Shown here in pieces: positions 1 through 10,704 of a stretch of 23,500 bases of DNA. Each line of letters starts with the position of its first letter. Position 1 is the stretch's first letter. Source of the stretch: Mesostigma viride (taxonomy: Eukaryota; Streptophyta; Mesostigmatophyceae; Mesostigmatales; Mesostigmataceae); the NCBI GenBank assembly GCA_009746045.1, contig RPFO01002248.1, positions 64,001 through 87,500 of the forward strand, written 5' to 3'. Below the pieces are notes generated by a model. It was not told the origin of the DNA and did no database searches. It saw nothing but the letters and a program-made list of their open reading frames with translations. A program made the position numbers and the translations under genes.

Positions 1-507
1 GAGCCCATGGACCCCTTCATTCTTTCTCTCGCCCTCTCTTGCCTCTTTTCTTCTTGGAATCCAGCTACCTAAGGAGTGATTGCGTCGCACAGCCACCGTT
101 CCCTTGTGCATATGCCACATTGAAGTGCCGTAACGCGTTGTTGTAGTGCCGTGCTAGTTACAAGGGCACCGTTCCCTGGCAGTGCCGCATGCTGTCCTCC
201 CTTGCCGCATGCCATCTCCTCATGTGCTGCGGGCAATCCTCCGTTGTCTCATGCCATCCTTCTATTCCCCTGGGCTGTCCTCCCCTCCCATGCCCTGGCC
301 CCCTCCCCTTGCCTTCTGCCATCCCTTTTAGTCCCCTCCTCTCCATCCTCCTGACCCACGGGCCATCCGCGCTCCTCCCCCTTTATCCATGTACCATCCG
401 CTCCGTCCCCCTGACCCATGTGCCGTCCCTTTTGGTCCCCCTGACCCATGCGCCATCCTCGCTCCTCCTGTACCCATCTGCCATCCTCTCTCGTGCCTTG
501 TTCCCAG
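1..507. other. Pyrimidine-rich leader or intron upstream of the ADA3 exon
   Basis: No convincing coding exon is visible here. From about 180 to 505 the plus strand is almost entirely C/T-rich, with a degenerate minisatellite built on CCCCCTGACCCATG followed by GCC-TCC (clearest at about 340-490). It ends in TTGTTCCCAG immediately before the ATG at 508, which reads as a polypyrimidine tract plus 3' splice site. The stretch is therefore probably the end of an intron whose upstream exon lies at the left edge or outside the window, although it could also be a 5' leader. The short open frames over it follow the repeat period and carry no recognisable protein. Confidence 0.55.
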
Positions 508-3355
508 ATGGAGGCGCGCCTGCGGGAGAGTGCGTGCCTGCCGCTGGTGGTGACCACGTCGGACCCCCGTTACCGCGCCAGCCAGACAAACGCAGGTGAG
601 AAGCGCGGTGCATGCGGGCAGCTCAGGCAAAGGTGGATCGTGGGGTAGGTAGGTAGGTAGAAGAGCGCAGGTGAGGGAGGGGGGGAATGCAGGCAGCCGA
701 GCTGGATCAAACAGTACTTGGTACGGGGAGTGTCTGGTGGGGTTGTTAGGGGGGCCTCATGGCATTGGGTTAGGGGGACCAACGTGGCAGCGCATGGGAT
801 GCGGATCATTGTGGTGGGGGCACTAAATCATTATTGTTATTTGTGTCATCACTATTGTTATTTTTTCATTATCATTGAGCTCACCCAGCAGAGGTAGGGT
901 TTGGCACATGGAATGCGCATGGGGTAGGGAGCATGCATGCATCATGACGTGCTGGGTGGCTGGTTGTGTGCATGAACTGACCTTGCTGCTTTCACAATAT
1001 TCCTTGGCTCCAACGTGTTCATCCCACAACGCACGCAGCCGCCCCGGATCGTGACGCCGAAGACAGGAGCCCCACAGGCGCCACCGCCACCGGCGCCCCC
1101 CCGTCCTGTGGCGCCACCGCCACCGGTGCCCCCCCACCCTCCAAGCGCAAGCCAACCAATCGTCTCCTCGACAGCGACGTCGCCATGGCTGCAGGCACAT
1201 TCAGCCTCTCCCAGCGGCTGCTGGCCGCCCTGCTGGTGGAGGACCAGCCAGGGCCCCCAGGTGACGGTGCAGGGCCGGCAGTGGCAGGGGGACGGGGCGG
1301 TCGCATCCCATCCCTGCCCTCGGCAAATAACAGCGCGGGGTTAATGCCGTCGTTTGGTAACACAGTGGCGGAGGACGGGCCGCATGCCGGCGGTGGCGAG
1401 GGCGGTCGGCGGCGTTTATTGGAGGGCTGCGTCTCCTCGGGGGCGCTGACGAACCGCGGAGGCTCCGATGTCCCTGCGGGCAGTACCAGCCATTATGAGG
1501 GCGAGGGGAATGGTGTCGCGAACATGGAGGCATCATGCGCCAGCATCGATTCGCTCACGACATGTGGCCAGGGGCACGGCGCCCAGAGCAAGCAAGCAGC
1601 TAGGGGCGTGGGAAACGGTGGGCAGCAGCCTGGGGGTGAGGACGGCACGGTAGGGGCCAAGGGCCATAAGAGGAAAGAGAGGTCGTTTGGGCCGGATGAG
1701 GGAAGTCCCGCCACGCCCACCAGCGGGCGGGTCCTGCCATCTCCTGCGGATGCAGCCGACGGCAGTCAGGAGGGGAGAGCGGGCCGTGCGCGGGCTGACT
1801 TGGCACGGCCCAGCCCTGCGGTCGAGCACGGGTGGTGCGAGGCATCTCCCTTGGATGGAAAAGCCGGGCCAGAGGAGAAGAGACGGTCGCCAGCAGGCAA
1901 TGGGACCCTGGCACATCACCTGACCGCCACCGCGCACAACGACCCCCGAGGGGCGCTGGTTGAGGCGGGGGCAGCCATTACTGCCGGTAGCGGTGGTGCG
2001 GCAGCCGCTGGGGGACCTGTCTCAGAAGAAGAGAAAGAGTTTGCGGAGCGGTATGCCTCGCTGGGGTACGCGGAGCGGCTGCAAGCAGAACTGCTGAGCG
2101 TGGGGCTGCCCCACGGTGCGGATGCAAGCACGCTCGCGACCACGAGAGAGGATGATGAGATCTGCGTCGAGATGCGTGCATGCCACCGCAAGCTGCAGGA
2201 GCAGGTGAGGGGGGCGGCCTCTGTATTGTTAGCTGGGTCACTGTGATAGGAGTAGCCGGTGACCGTACTAGGAGCAGCCAGTTACTATAATGTAACATGT
2301 GGCACAGGCAGCGGTTTCCTTTTGTGGTCGTAGTAGATATGTGTGGTCACGGCAGTGGCAGAAGACGGGGCTTACATTTGAAATGAGGTGCATGAAATGA
2401 GGGTTGTACGATCCTGAGAATGCGCACTGTTAATGCGGGCTGCTAAATGATCCCAGCCGTTGGCCCAACTTGATTACATAATCAAATCATGGGGCACTGA
2501 AAAGGGACAACATCCCATCCCCAAGTAAATTTAGTAGTTAGGTCGACCTACTCACAGCCAGGGTACCGTGACGATGTTTTTGGCGGTGGGCGTGTCTTCC
2601 ACTTGTGGCTCGTCCCAGCATGCTGGCATCGCGCACTCCTTCGCTTGTGTTGGTCCTTGGGTGGGGTCGGCTGAAAGTATACGCGGCATGTCTTGTGTGC
2701 TGGCATGGCGTCCGTCACGGTCCTCCTCCTACCACCCCATTCCTCCACCACTCCATTGCTCCCTCGACCCCCCCCCCCCTTCCTCCCTGTACCACCCCCT
2801 TCCTCCCTTTATCTCGCCCTTCCTCCCTTTACCATTCTCACAGCGCCGGCTCAACAACAAGCGGAAACACGCGCTGCGCCAGAAGGTGTTGCGGCGACAG
2901 TCGGACGAGGAAATGTGAGCGGGCTGAGGCCTTGTATATCTTACACGTCCTGTATATCGTAGCATGTATTTTGTGGAAAATGTTTGGGGCTTGCATAAAA
3001 GTTATATAGGACGTAAGGCTGCCTGTGGTACTTAAATGTTTACAAAGCATATCCAAAATGCATACTAGTAAAATAACGGCCAGGGGTATTCATTCACGCT
3101 GAAATAGACCACCTGTGTTGCCACAAACGCTACTCATTCACGCTGAAATAGACCACCTGTGTTGCCACAAACGCTGTTCATTCACGCTGAAATAGGCCAC
3201 CTGTGTTGCCACAAACAAACGCTTTTTTCTGCTAGATCCGTTGGGGAGCAACGAGTCGTCCGCGGATCGGTCCATCAGGATGACGCCACCTAGCTGTCTG
3301 CAAGCCTTGCCTCATGAGAGAGAGAGAGAGAGAGGGGGGGGGGGGGGGGGGGGGG

Positions 3356-3430
<75 letters not shown>

Positions 3431-5015
3431 TGTGTGTGTGTGTGTGAGTGTCATCATGGTATGTAACCGCGCCAGTTTGCTTGGGCCTGTAGTGCTGGCA
3501 TCGGATGCATTCGTGACCATTTGGGTATCTGGCCGCGCCTGGTTCGACGCGCTGTTAACTATGCGGCGGCCAGCCATGTTGCATGGCGCACGTCACCCTC
3601 TTTAAGCCACTTCATTGGCCTGACATGCGTTGATGCGCCTGCTGCCTGCCCTCTCGCCTGCACATTCCTCCCGCTGCCTTGGCGCCCCCCCACCCACTTG
3701 ACCCACCCACCAGCTGGGCGCGTAGCCGCTGCCTCGTGCGTCTTCTGGAGATGGCGTTCGAGAAGCAGCTGGTGAGTGGGGGGGTTAAGAGCAAGATAGG
3801 GAGGAGCTAGCGGTGGCAGATACAGCGAGGTAGGAAGGAGCTAGCGGGTGAGGCGGGACGGACTACTAGGCATTTAATCAAGTGGAAGCGAGGGAGCGCA
3901 GATGGTGAGTGATGGGCGCCGCAAATCGATCGAGAAGAAGTCCATGACCGAACTATGGGTGAACAACTAGGCATCTAGTACGTGGACGCATGGGAGGGCA
4001 GCGAGTGAGTGTGTGTGGGAAGCAACTCGGAGATGTTTGGGGGGGGGGAGCAAGGGAAGTGAGCTGGCTAGGGGCAGTTGCTTATGCTGGCACGGTGGAG
4101 GTGTATGGCTGAGGCAGTTTTTCTTTCGTGAGTGTGTGCGTGTGGTGTCCAGACGTATCTAAGTGCCGAATCCTTGAGTCCTTGGAACTAGCCTTTGTCT
4201 TATGAATTGGTCTTCAACGTGCTGATGTCATCGTGCGTCACCCCGCAGGGAAAGCGCGGCGGGAACGATAGCCACCACGGGTCCAGCAGCAAAAACAAAG
4301 ACGCCGGCAGCAAAGACAACGACGGCAGCCACCTGGCTTCTGCGCGAAGCTCCGGCAACCTGCCCTCCATGGCCGCTGGTAATGCTGGCATCGCCGCTGG
4401 CACCGTCAGCAACCGACCCAGCACCGCCGCCGTCCCTTGCACCGCGGCCGCGCTGACAACCGCCGAGCTGGCGGAGCAAGTGTGCGCACGGCTGGACGCG
4501 TTCCGTGAGGCGCATCCCCCTGGGACGTACATGCACGCAGAGGACGCGGTACGGGCGGAGGAATTAGCTGCGGGGGGTCCATCCGTGCTCCGCCGCGACA
4601 GTTCCCCATCTCCCCCGGCGCTTGCGATGGTGACAGATGGCGGCGCCACGGGGAGCGAGAGTCACGACATCCTGGGGTCGCAGCCGCAAGGGAATGGGAG
4701 CGTTCATGGGGCCGGGCGGCGGTGGACGCGTGCGGGGCTGATTCTGGGGTACGAGTGGCTGAACGCAGAGGGAGCTCGATGGGGGCAAACGGCATCGACA
4801 GCGGCACGTGCGACACCAACACGACGGCGTCGCCGGAGCCGCCACACGGTTTCGCTGCAGCTACGCCCATGTCGGAGGGCGCAGAGTTCTCCAGCGGGGG
4901 AGGGTTGGAGGTGGCGTGCGAGCGGTCGTCGGAACGGGACACGCATATGGCGGAGTGGGGGGGGGCACGGGAGTGGCCCACCCTGAGGGAGGAGCCTCCC
5001 AGCCAGGCGGCGTAG
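508..5015 (+). CDS. ADA3/NGG1-type transcriptional adaptor (SAGA subunit), five exons
   Basis: Exons as I read them: 508-595, 1039-2204, 2844-2914, 3714-3771, 4249 onward. All introns start GTGAG(T/G/C) and end CAG, and the phases match (1, 0, 2, 0). Exon 2 carries FSLSQRLLAALLVED (about residues 84-98), matching the 'LTQRLLxALVEE' block of animal TADA3. Its end carries YAERLQAELLSVGL and then DDEICVEMRACHRKLQEQ. Exons 3 and 4 give RLNNKRKHALRQKVLRRQ and then RLLEMAFEKQLGKR, the basic helical core of the Ada3 domain. In yeast, animals and plants ADA3 links GCN5 and ADA2 inside SAGA/ATAC-type histone acetyltransferase complexes in the nucleus; that role is inferred from the family. A long disordered Gly/Ala/Ser-rich insert (about residues 100-350) separates the conserved blocks. 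Reading straight through, the last exon stops at 4984-4986 (706 codons), but coding signal moves to another frame near 4785 and would then stop at 5013-5015. The true start may lie upstream, because ATG 508 directly follows a splice-acceptor-like CAG. Confidence 0.88.
596..1038 (+). other. Intron 1 of ADA3
   Basis: Phase-1 intron with donor AG|GTGAG at 596 and acceptor CGCACGCAG|CC ending at 1038. The junction joins G + CC into one alanine codon and leads straight into the frame of exon 2. It holds short (TAGG)n and poly-G runs but no other feature. Confidence 0.75.
3091..3222 (+). repeat. 44-bp tandem repeat, three copies
   Basis: Three near-identical head-to-tail copies start at 3091, 3135 and 3179, each beginning CATTCACGCTGAAATAG and running through CCACCTGTGTTGCCACAAAC. 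Copies 1 and 2 differ only in the last few bases. Copy 3 has one A-to-G change (GACC to GGCC) and a small AAAC duplication. It sits in ADA3 intron 3 (2915-3713). Confidence 0.95.
3316..3446 (+). repeat. Compound (GA)n-(G)n-(GA)n-(GT)n microsatellite
   Basis: A short GA run, a G homopolymer of about 23 bases, a long perfect GA run (about 3359-3427) and a GT run follow one another in ADA3 intron 3. The apparent alternating Arg/Glu and Leu/Ser open frames across it are artefacts of the dinucleotide period. Length here is prone to sequencing and assembly error. Confidence 0.97.
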
Positions 5016-5880
5016 TGGTTGGGCGTGTGCGGTTCAACAGCGCCTTGCGGCGGCTAACATGGTCGGGCATTGGTGTACGTGAGAGGTGACATGGATTACG
5101 CGTTATATCAACCAGGTGGTCACAAGATCTCAGGAGTGCCCAGCTTTGCGCTGGTCATACACTGTACCTGTGCCACGAATAAGCGAGAAACACTTAAATT
5201 AATCCGGGGGGAATATAGGATTTAATGAACGGAGGGTTTGCATCTGTCGTGCCCTGAATGCACACGGGCTTGATAGAGTGCTGGGCTTCTGCCTGTTGTA
5301 TCTGGTGCAAGTTTCGGCACGTGAATCTCCTAGTTTATGCTGATAGCTCAGAGAAGTCAAATAATTGATATATAGCTCAGGTCAGGTTGTGAGCATAGAT
5401 GGGGAGAACGTATAGGAAACAGCATCAGAATGGGATATGCACTGCTTACAAGTTGCATTCGCCACTACATAAAAAGATTCAAGAAAAATGTGTAGCACAT
5501 GCCATTTTCCATGGCATATTTCATTATAAATTTTTTGTTCGAGTGAGATATATAGTATACGCTTGTTGGATAACCCCCAGGACCATAAGTGGTATGCTGT
5601 ACATCCAATGAGGCAATACATGGAACAATTGGCAGGCCTAGTTACTTCCTGCATATGGGAGTGCTAGCCAGGTGTCTGTGTAGAGATGTATGCGGAATCG
5701 TGGAGCTAGCCATATGCGTCCAAGAATATTTGTCTCATGCGTGCGCAACCGCTTGGACGCGAACGCACCAATATTAACTTCAGATCTTGCATAGGAATGT
5801 GCTTGGGAGTGTGCTTTGCATGGGAGCGTACTTTGCAAATATGGAAAATAATAGGCGCGCATTGCATTGCACTAGATAAC
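5016..5880. other. 3' flank of ADA3 and intergenic DNA
   Basis: No protein-like frame or known element is recognisable. The base composition is clearly AT-richer than the ADA3 exons. The first 200 bases or so are presumably the ADA3 3' UTR, but I could not identify a convincing polyadenylation signal. Confidence 0.4.
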
Positions 5881-5881
5881 C

Positions 5882-7530
5882 ATGGCTGACGGCGGCGCCC
5901 ATAACTTTTACATTTGGGCTCCAAATTTTGCCGCCGGACTATCACAATCGCTTCGTCTTTCTAGGACGTGCACGCTGATATATTTTCCCGAAGCTATTCA
6001 GCAGTATTATGACGAACAAACGCTCCTCGACACAACGCACCCTCGCGGCGCTGCGCTGAGCCCTGAAAATACGTCTGCAGCTCCGGCTGCAGCTTCGCAC
6101 TCTGGCCCCGAAGGCAGCAGTGCCACTAGTCAAGCTCTAGTGGTCGCCTTGCATGGCTCCCCCTGGGAGCCCTCGTCTCGCCATCGCCATCGGCGTCGCC
6201 TGAGCCCTTGAGCGCAGTCGCCGCCTAGCTGACGCACCGAGCTGGGACGAGTTCCAGTGTGGCGTCAACCAGCACAGCTTTCTTTATACGAGCTCAACCC
6301 CGACAGACCCCAGTCCTACGTGTTCAGGCGGGGGATCGCACGCCTCACTTCTTGAGCTGTGCAAGCACCTCCAACAGAACTGCCTCCGCAATGACCAATG
6401 AGCGATTATTCGTGATCAATCGGTTGAGTCACTCAACAGCCACCCTCGCCCCCGCCTTCAGAAGTGAGCCTTGTTCTCCCTCCTCGGGCACACCGCCGAG
6501 GAGATCTGGCCCCCCCACCCACCCACCACCACCTTGACCGACACCTCCAACCACTCCATCCTCAAGTAGGCCTTTGAGCAGCACGTGACACCCTTCGCCG
6601 TAGATGTGGCGGCCATGGGAGGCACGCTGGCTGCCGAGCTACCCCTCCTCTCCTCCACCACCACCGCCACCTAGCTCCAAGCTCCTCGCCGCCACTGCCA
6701 CCAACGCCACCGGCCACCAACGCCATCACTGCCCGCAGCTCGTCGACAACGACAATCGCCTCAAGGACAAGGCCATCGCCATTCAGTGCCTGCAAAAAAA
6801 CGCAGGCCTCACTGGGCCAGGCGGTGAAGGACCTTGCCGCCCCTCCAGCCCCTGCTGGCCCAGCCATGGCGAGGCACCTCCCACCCAGCCCTGGCCGGGC
6901 AGCCATGATGCTGTTGAACCACACCACCACCACCGACCACCTCTGCCATCGCCACCCAGCTCATGCAAGCAACAAACGCTTGACAGTCCGCAAGGAGGCC
7001 GAGCTCGACAAGTGAGCGCAGCCGTACGCCGTACGTCATCGTCGAAAGCACTGCGCCCTGCTGGCTGCTGCAACTGGTGAGAACTCCGGGTCTCTCAGTC
7101 AGTAGTCAGTGCCAAGGCGTTTAATAAGAACAAAATCCTTGCCCCCATGGCTCTCTGCATGGCCTCATAGGTGAGCTCAATTAAGTTGGAGGCTATCCGC
7201 CTTCCCCGCGCTCATGCGGGGTAAGGCTGGTCGGCGCCCCCGCTGCTGCTCACCTTGGAGCACATGGCGGACAAGCTGCTGTTTCTCAAGCGTCGCAAGA
7301 GGCTTGTAGGGACCTCCTCAAAGCTGCATGCTGGACGACGACTTGACCCTGGCGCAGCAACAACGACATCTGGCGCCGGGAGCTATGTGGCCGACCTACC
7401 TCCAAGTCCGGGGCAGGCAGCAGGGACGAAGTCGGTGTGACTGGAGGGGGCCGGGGCGGTCATCTACGGCGACCACACTGCATGTAGTCACCAAGTTTCA
7501 ACCGTGGGTCAAGCGCATGTGCACATGCCA
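5882..7530 (+). pseudogene. Decayed L1-ORF1-like gene (LINE ORF1 copy 1)
   Basis: This is a broken open frame related to the nucleic-acid chaperone ORF1 of L1-type LINEs. No frame is intact, but consecutive frames give collinear protein-like segments: SWDEFQCGVNQHSFLYE (about 6240), an AVDVAAMGGTLAAELP block (about 6600), the coiled-coil part DNRLKDKAIAIQCLQKNAGL (about 6750), KEAELDK (about 6995), then IRLPRAHAG and LLFLKRRKRLVG (about 7195-7310), LDDDLTLAQQQ and VIYGDH. The same blocks occur in the same order in the inverted copy at 10.8-11.6 kb, so this is a repeat family and not a host gene. Compared with that copy it extends further upstream, to about 5.9-6.2 kb, and it loses similarity just after the VIYGDH region, where no 3' UTR or TTAA tail follows. 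It may be truncated by the adjacent RT element or belong to it. Confidence 0.65.
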
Positions 7531-7535
7531 AAGAG

Positions 7536-7993
7536 GTGAATGCACAGTGCTGTCAAAAACACTGCATGCGCAAATTTAGCACTGCCATTTGCACGGACCG
7601 ACTCCAACATGCTCCCCTTGCCATGCATGGACCCGTGGTTCAGCGCAGCGTCATTCATGAATGCAATGCACGTCTCACAAGGCTTGATTACCGTCTACGG
7701 CAGGTCCACCACACCACCTGGCTGCTCAACACCACGGATGAAGCACTGTCTTCTTAATTGACCACTTCAAGCAGGACTTTATCATCACGTGTGTTGACAA
7801 GAAGAGTGCCAACAACTTTGCTTCTATCTGCAAGAAGCACTACCTTGCTACTTTGCACCACGAGTTGCATGGCGTCCAACACTACTGGCCTATGTTCCGC
7901 GTGCATGAGTCCACCGGCAGTATCACTGCTGCTCATTGGGCTTTTCTGCACAGCCAGAACATTGTTGCTCGGGCCTTCCATAATAAGCGGCAG
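7536..7993 (+). pseudogene. Reverse transcriptase element, N-terminal fragment
   Basis: Two adjoining frames make one protein-like stretch. The first (to a stop at 7755-7757) contains HECNARLTRLDYRLRQVHHT and ends NTTDEALSS. After a one-base-type shift, the second (7757-7993) contains HFKQDFIITCVDKKSANNF and then ICKKHYLATLHHEL, ending near SQNIVARAFHNKR before a stop. The 'VDKxSxNFAxxCKxxY' block is the N-terminal part of a reverse-transcriptase group with a FRYIDDV-type palm motif, which I place closest to Penelope-like elements with uncertainty. The expected next segment appears only at 9391, so about 1.4 kb is inserted between them. Confidence 0.7.
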
Positions 7994-7996
7994 TGA

Positions 7997-9390
7997 CGCG
8001 CCACGCCGCCACCACCACTAGCGTTCCCATACTACCTGAATCTCTCTCCCCATACTCCGTCAAGTGTATCCATTTGGATACACTTGCACCCCCCGCCACG
8101 TGGCAAAATATTACGCGAGCGCCGCGCCATCGGGTACGGATGTAAGTGGTCAGGCAACTCGGGACAGACCCAATGTGAACGTAAATGCTGGGATGATTGC
8201 GGCATAGCCACCTAAATACCACGTTGCCAGGCTGTGCATCACGTGACTTTTGCTAACATTTTTTACCGTTGCGCGCGCGGATAGCGAGATATGGCTGTCA
8301 ACGTGCCATTTGGTGGAAATTTTGGGTTCCGCAGCTTGAATGCGTCAGATGATGACCCCTGAACTATCATGCATTATGTTGGTTCGTCAAGAATTATCAG
8401 ATTCACGGAACTGTGAAAATACGCAGTGGTTATTATCTCTGTCTTGGTCGCCACCATCAGACGAGCTAGACGTCCCGTTTGGTATCGCCGGTTTCTTTTT
8501 GGTTTCTTGGTAGCTTCTTTCCGCCTGGGCCTTACATTGTTTTACGGAAGTCCGCTGCGCACCATCTGCTGGTGGGAACGTCGACGCGTTATAGACGTCA
8601 TCTTTGCATAGATAAATCAACATGGTTATCATGACGGATGCATGGATAGAGCGGCTATGGCTGCCTGTGCCACTAGCATCAGTATCCGGGACGTATGAGC
8701 ATGTCGGCCAGCGGAACCCGGCCATGCAGGTCGTGATCGAGGCAGGTACGGCGAATCGTTTCCGTGTTGGTTGCATGGAAACTCGTACGTTCATACATGT
8801 CTTATGGTGGATATATTAGTGGTAATTGCAACTGCCTTCCATGCCTGCTCAAGGAGGGGTATTAGCCATTATGTTGCACACTGGTTTGTGGCATTTCTTG
8901 GGGGGATACCGTTCAGTGAGTGTCAGGTGGCTTCATATTTGTATTCCAGCATATTTGGCAGTCTATTGTGGTCAATTATATTGCATAATTGTATGGCATG
9001 GCATAGTTGGCTGTTTGCGCGCGCGTAAGCCACACACGTAAACGCGGGCATGGTATGGCTCAAATGGACTACTATCCGGGTAGTTTGACCAAAGGAAAGC
9101 ACCATTGGACTATCCAACTAGATTGTCCAATGTTGGGTTTGAGGTTTCTGACCCTCCCCTCAGTAGAAGGGGGGGGGGTATACTTTTTCTTGGCACAAAA
9201 TGATCGTCTTTTGGCTCACTTTGACTGAAGGTATCATCCAAAGTACTAATTAGACTCATGATATTATTGCATATTATGAAAGCCCTTGAAGTGTAGATAC
9301 TCCTAGCATCTTGGTTGGGGGTATTTGGAGTTGTGGTCTATGAGTTATGATTTTTGGCAATTTTAGGGGTCTGAAAGTGCCAAAAATGGC
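7997..9390. mobile_element. About 1.4-kb insertion of unknown type inside the RT
   Basis: This stretch separates two RT segments that are contiguous in the family: ...SQNIVARAFHNKR on the left and LTEYGLHKTPVALR on the right. I infer an insertion because RT order and strand continue across it. The flanks share only a short TGACG, at 7994-7998 and 9392-9396, so boundaries and any target duplication are tentative. No transposase or RT is visible within it. A minus-strand open frame of 135 codons (8387-8794) has no domain I recognise. A perfect 11-bp inverted repeat lies at 8061-8086, and an 8-bp inverted pair CATTGGAC/GTCCAATG lies at about 9102-9131. Confidence 0.4.
8061..8086. repeat. Perfect 11-bp inverted repeat (hairpin)
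   Basis: CAAGTGTATCC and its exact reverse complement GGATACACTTG are separated by ATTT. The repeat lies about 65 bases inside the left edge of the 1.4-kb insertion. It could be a terminal structure of that element or a transcriptional hairpin; the sequence alone does not decide. Confidence 0.85.
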
Positions 9391-10294
9391 CTGACGGAGT
9401 ATGGGCTGCACAAAACTCCTGTTGCTTTGCGCACCATTGCTGCGTCCGGCATTCCGCCCCACTGATGCCTTTATCGAAACTCATCTGCCATGCTTTGAAT
9501 GCTCTTCTCCCCGAAGCCAATGCATTATGGGTGGAGCTGAGGTTCTGTCGCGAGAATGCCGGGTATGAATGCGCTGGTAGTTGGATCAGTCATAGACTCA
9601 GCCCAAGTACGCATGCGCCCGCTGCCGGCCCTTATTAGCCGTTCTAAGACAGCTGCAGAGAAGCGTATACCTATGCCCATAGCCACCTATTATGATTTCA
9701 CTACTCTATATATTATATAACACTAGATTTGCACGATTTGAAAGCTCGATCGTTTAGATAATATTACCTCCTTACTCGTCTGTATGCACAGGCCTCACGG
9801 GACGGGCCGGCGCATTGAACCGCCTACACGTGTGTGTCTCTCAGACCAAGCCCACGGCAACGTGGCTCTCAGGGATCGATTGCGGCAGGTGCTATCGTGC
9901 TGGATGCTTATAACTATATCATCACGAAGACTGACCTCATTGTTCATTGGATCTCTTGTCTTGTTGATAACACCTTCATTTGTTTTGCGGGCAATGTATA
10001 CCAACAAGCTAGTGGCATCCCTAGATGGGCACCAGAACTGTGCCGGGCTCCTTGCGAACCTATATCTACTAGTATACACTTAATAAGAGCTTGCATTCAT
10101 GGAGAATCTCATTGCCTCAAATGATGATGTTCTCATCATGCAGATGTTTTATTATCCACACATGTCGATACATTGATGATGTCATTGCTTTCGACAACCC
10201 TGATTTTGCAACCCATCTGTACATCACAGCTGGTCTACTACCTGGCATCTACCCGCAAGCGTCCCTCACATTATTAAAGGTCACGTCGGAGGAT
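9391..10294 (+). pseudogene. Reverse transcriptase element, finger/palm fragment with RYIDDV
   Basis: At least six frame segments in conserved order: LTEYGLHKTPVALR (9391-9462); ALNALLPEANALWVEL and then FCRENAGYECAGSW (9480-9635); ATYYDFTTLY (ending 9717), the motif-A aspartate block; LDLHDLKAR (from 9723); DAYNYIITKTDLI, NTFICFAGNVYQQASGIP (to about 10023); NCAGLLANLYLLVY (to 10080); then CRYIDDVIAFDNPDF and GIYPQASLTLL (10091-10294). YIDD is the catalytic motif C. Frameshifts and stops between nearly every segment show a dead copy. The segment ends abruptly at ACGTCGGAGGAT, where another element is inserted. It encodes the catalytic core that copied the element's RNA. No endonuclease domain (GIY-YIG or APE) is visible. 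Confidence 0.85.
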
Positions 10295-10334
10295 TAATTA
10301 ATTAATGAATTAATATTAGGAACATAACTCCGTT

Positions 10335-10358
10335 GGGAGTATATGTAGCACATATCCC
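10335..10358. repeat. 3'-terminal hairpin of the ORF1-only element
   Basis: On the plus strand GGGA-GTA-TATGT-AGC-ACATA-TCCC: two stem segments pair around an AGC loop, with GTA as a bulge. It lies about 20 bases from the TTAA tail in element orientation. The same motif, diverged, recurs near 12.91-12.94 kb, so it belongs to the family's 3' end. LINE reverse transcriptases of the 'stringent' type recognise 3' stem-loops of their template; applying that here is inference. Confidence 0.6.
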
Positions 10359-10704
10359 AGAGAAGGGGCATATGGCTTTTAATACATTCTAAGCTACTTC
10401 CTGCAAGGGGGGGAATGTAAACGACACTTGAGTCGGGGTGCACCAGGCCGGCACCTGCATCCCCATGATCTATATCAAGCTATGCCCAGCTATAAGGGGG
10501 AGCCTGTCATGGGGGGGAAGATCATCATAGCTATGCAAAAGCTAGAGCGTGGCATCTCAGCAGAGAGCAGCTCTCTACATGGGCACAGCATAACTAGATA
10601 AAGCTAGGTATCAGCTGGAGTGTGGCACATCATAGGCAAACATGTACACGGCTAAATGATGCTCGTGAATCAGCTGGTATAGAGCCTGTAGGAGGCGTAC
10701 ATGT

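Noticed and set aside
151-599. Several proline/serine-rich open frames
   Set aside because: They follow the CT-rich degenerate repeat upstream of ADA3 and look like intron or leader sequence; only the frame entering at 508 continues into conserved protein.
2205-2843. Open frames within ADA3 intron 2 (2548-2751 minus, 2605-3009 plus)
   Set aside because: They lie between two exons that join in phase within a conserved domain, and the plus frames are C/T-tract translations leading to the splice acceptor.
3091-3222. Possible CRISPR array
   Set aside because: The 44-bp units are directly adjacent with no unique spacers, in a eukaryotic intron; it is an ordinary tandem repeat.
3241-3577. Open frames of 68-95 codons with long Arg/Glu or Leu/Ser runs
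   Set aside because: They are translations of the GA/GT microsatellite inside an ADA3 intron.
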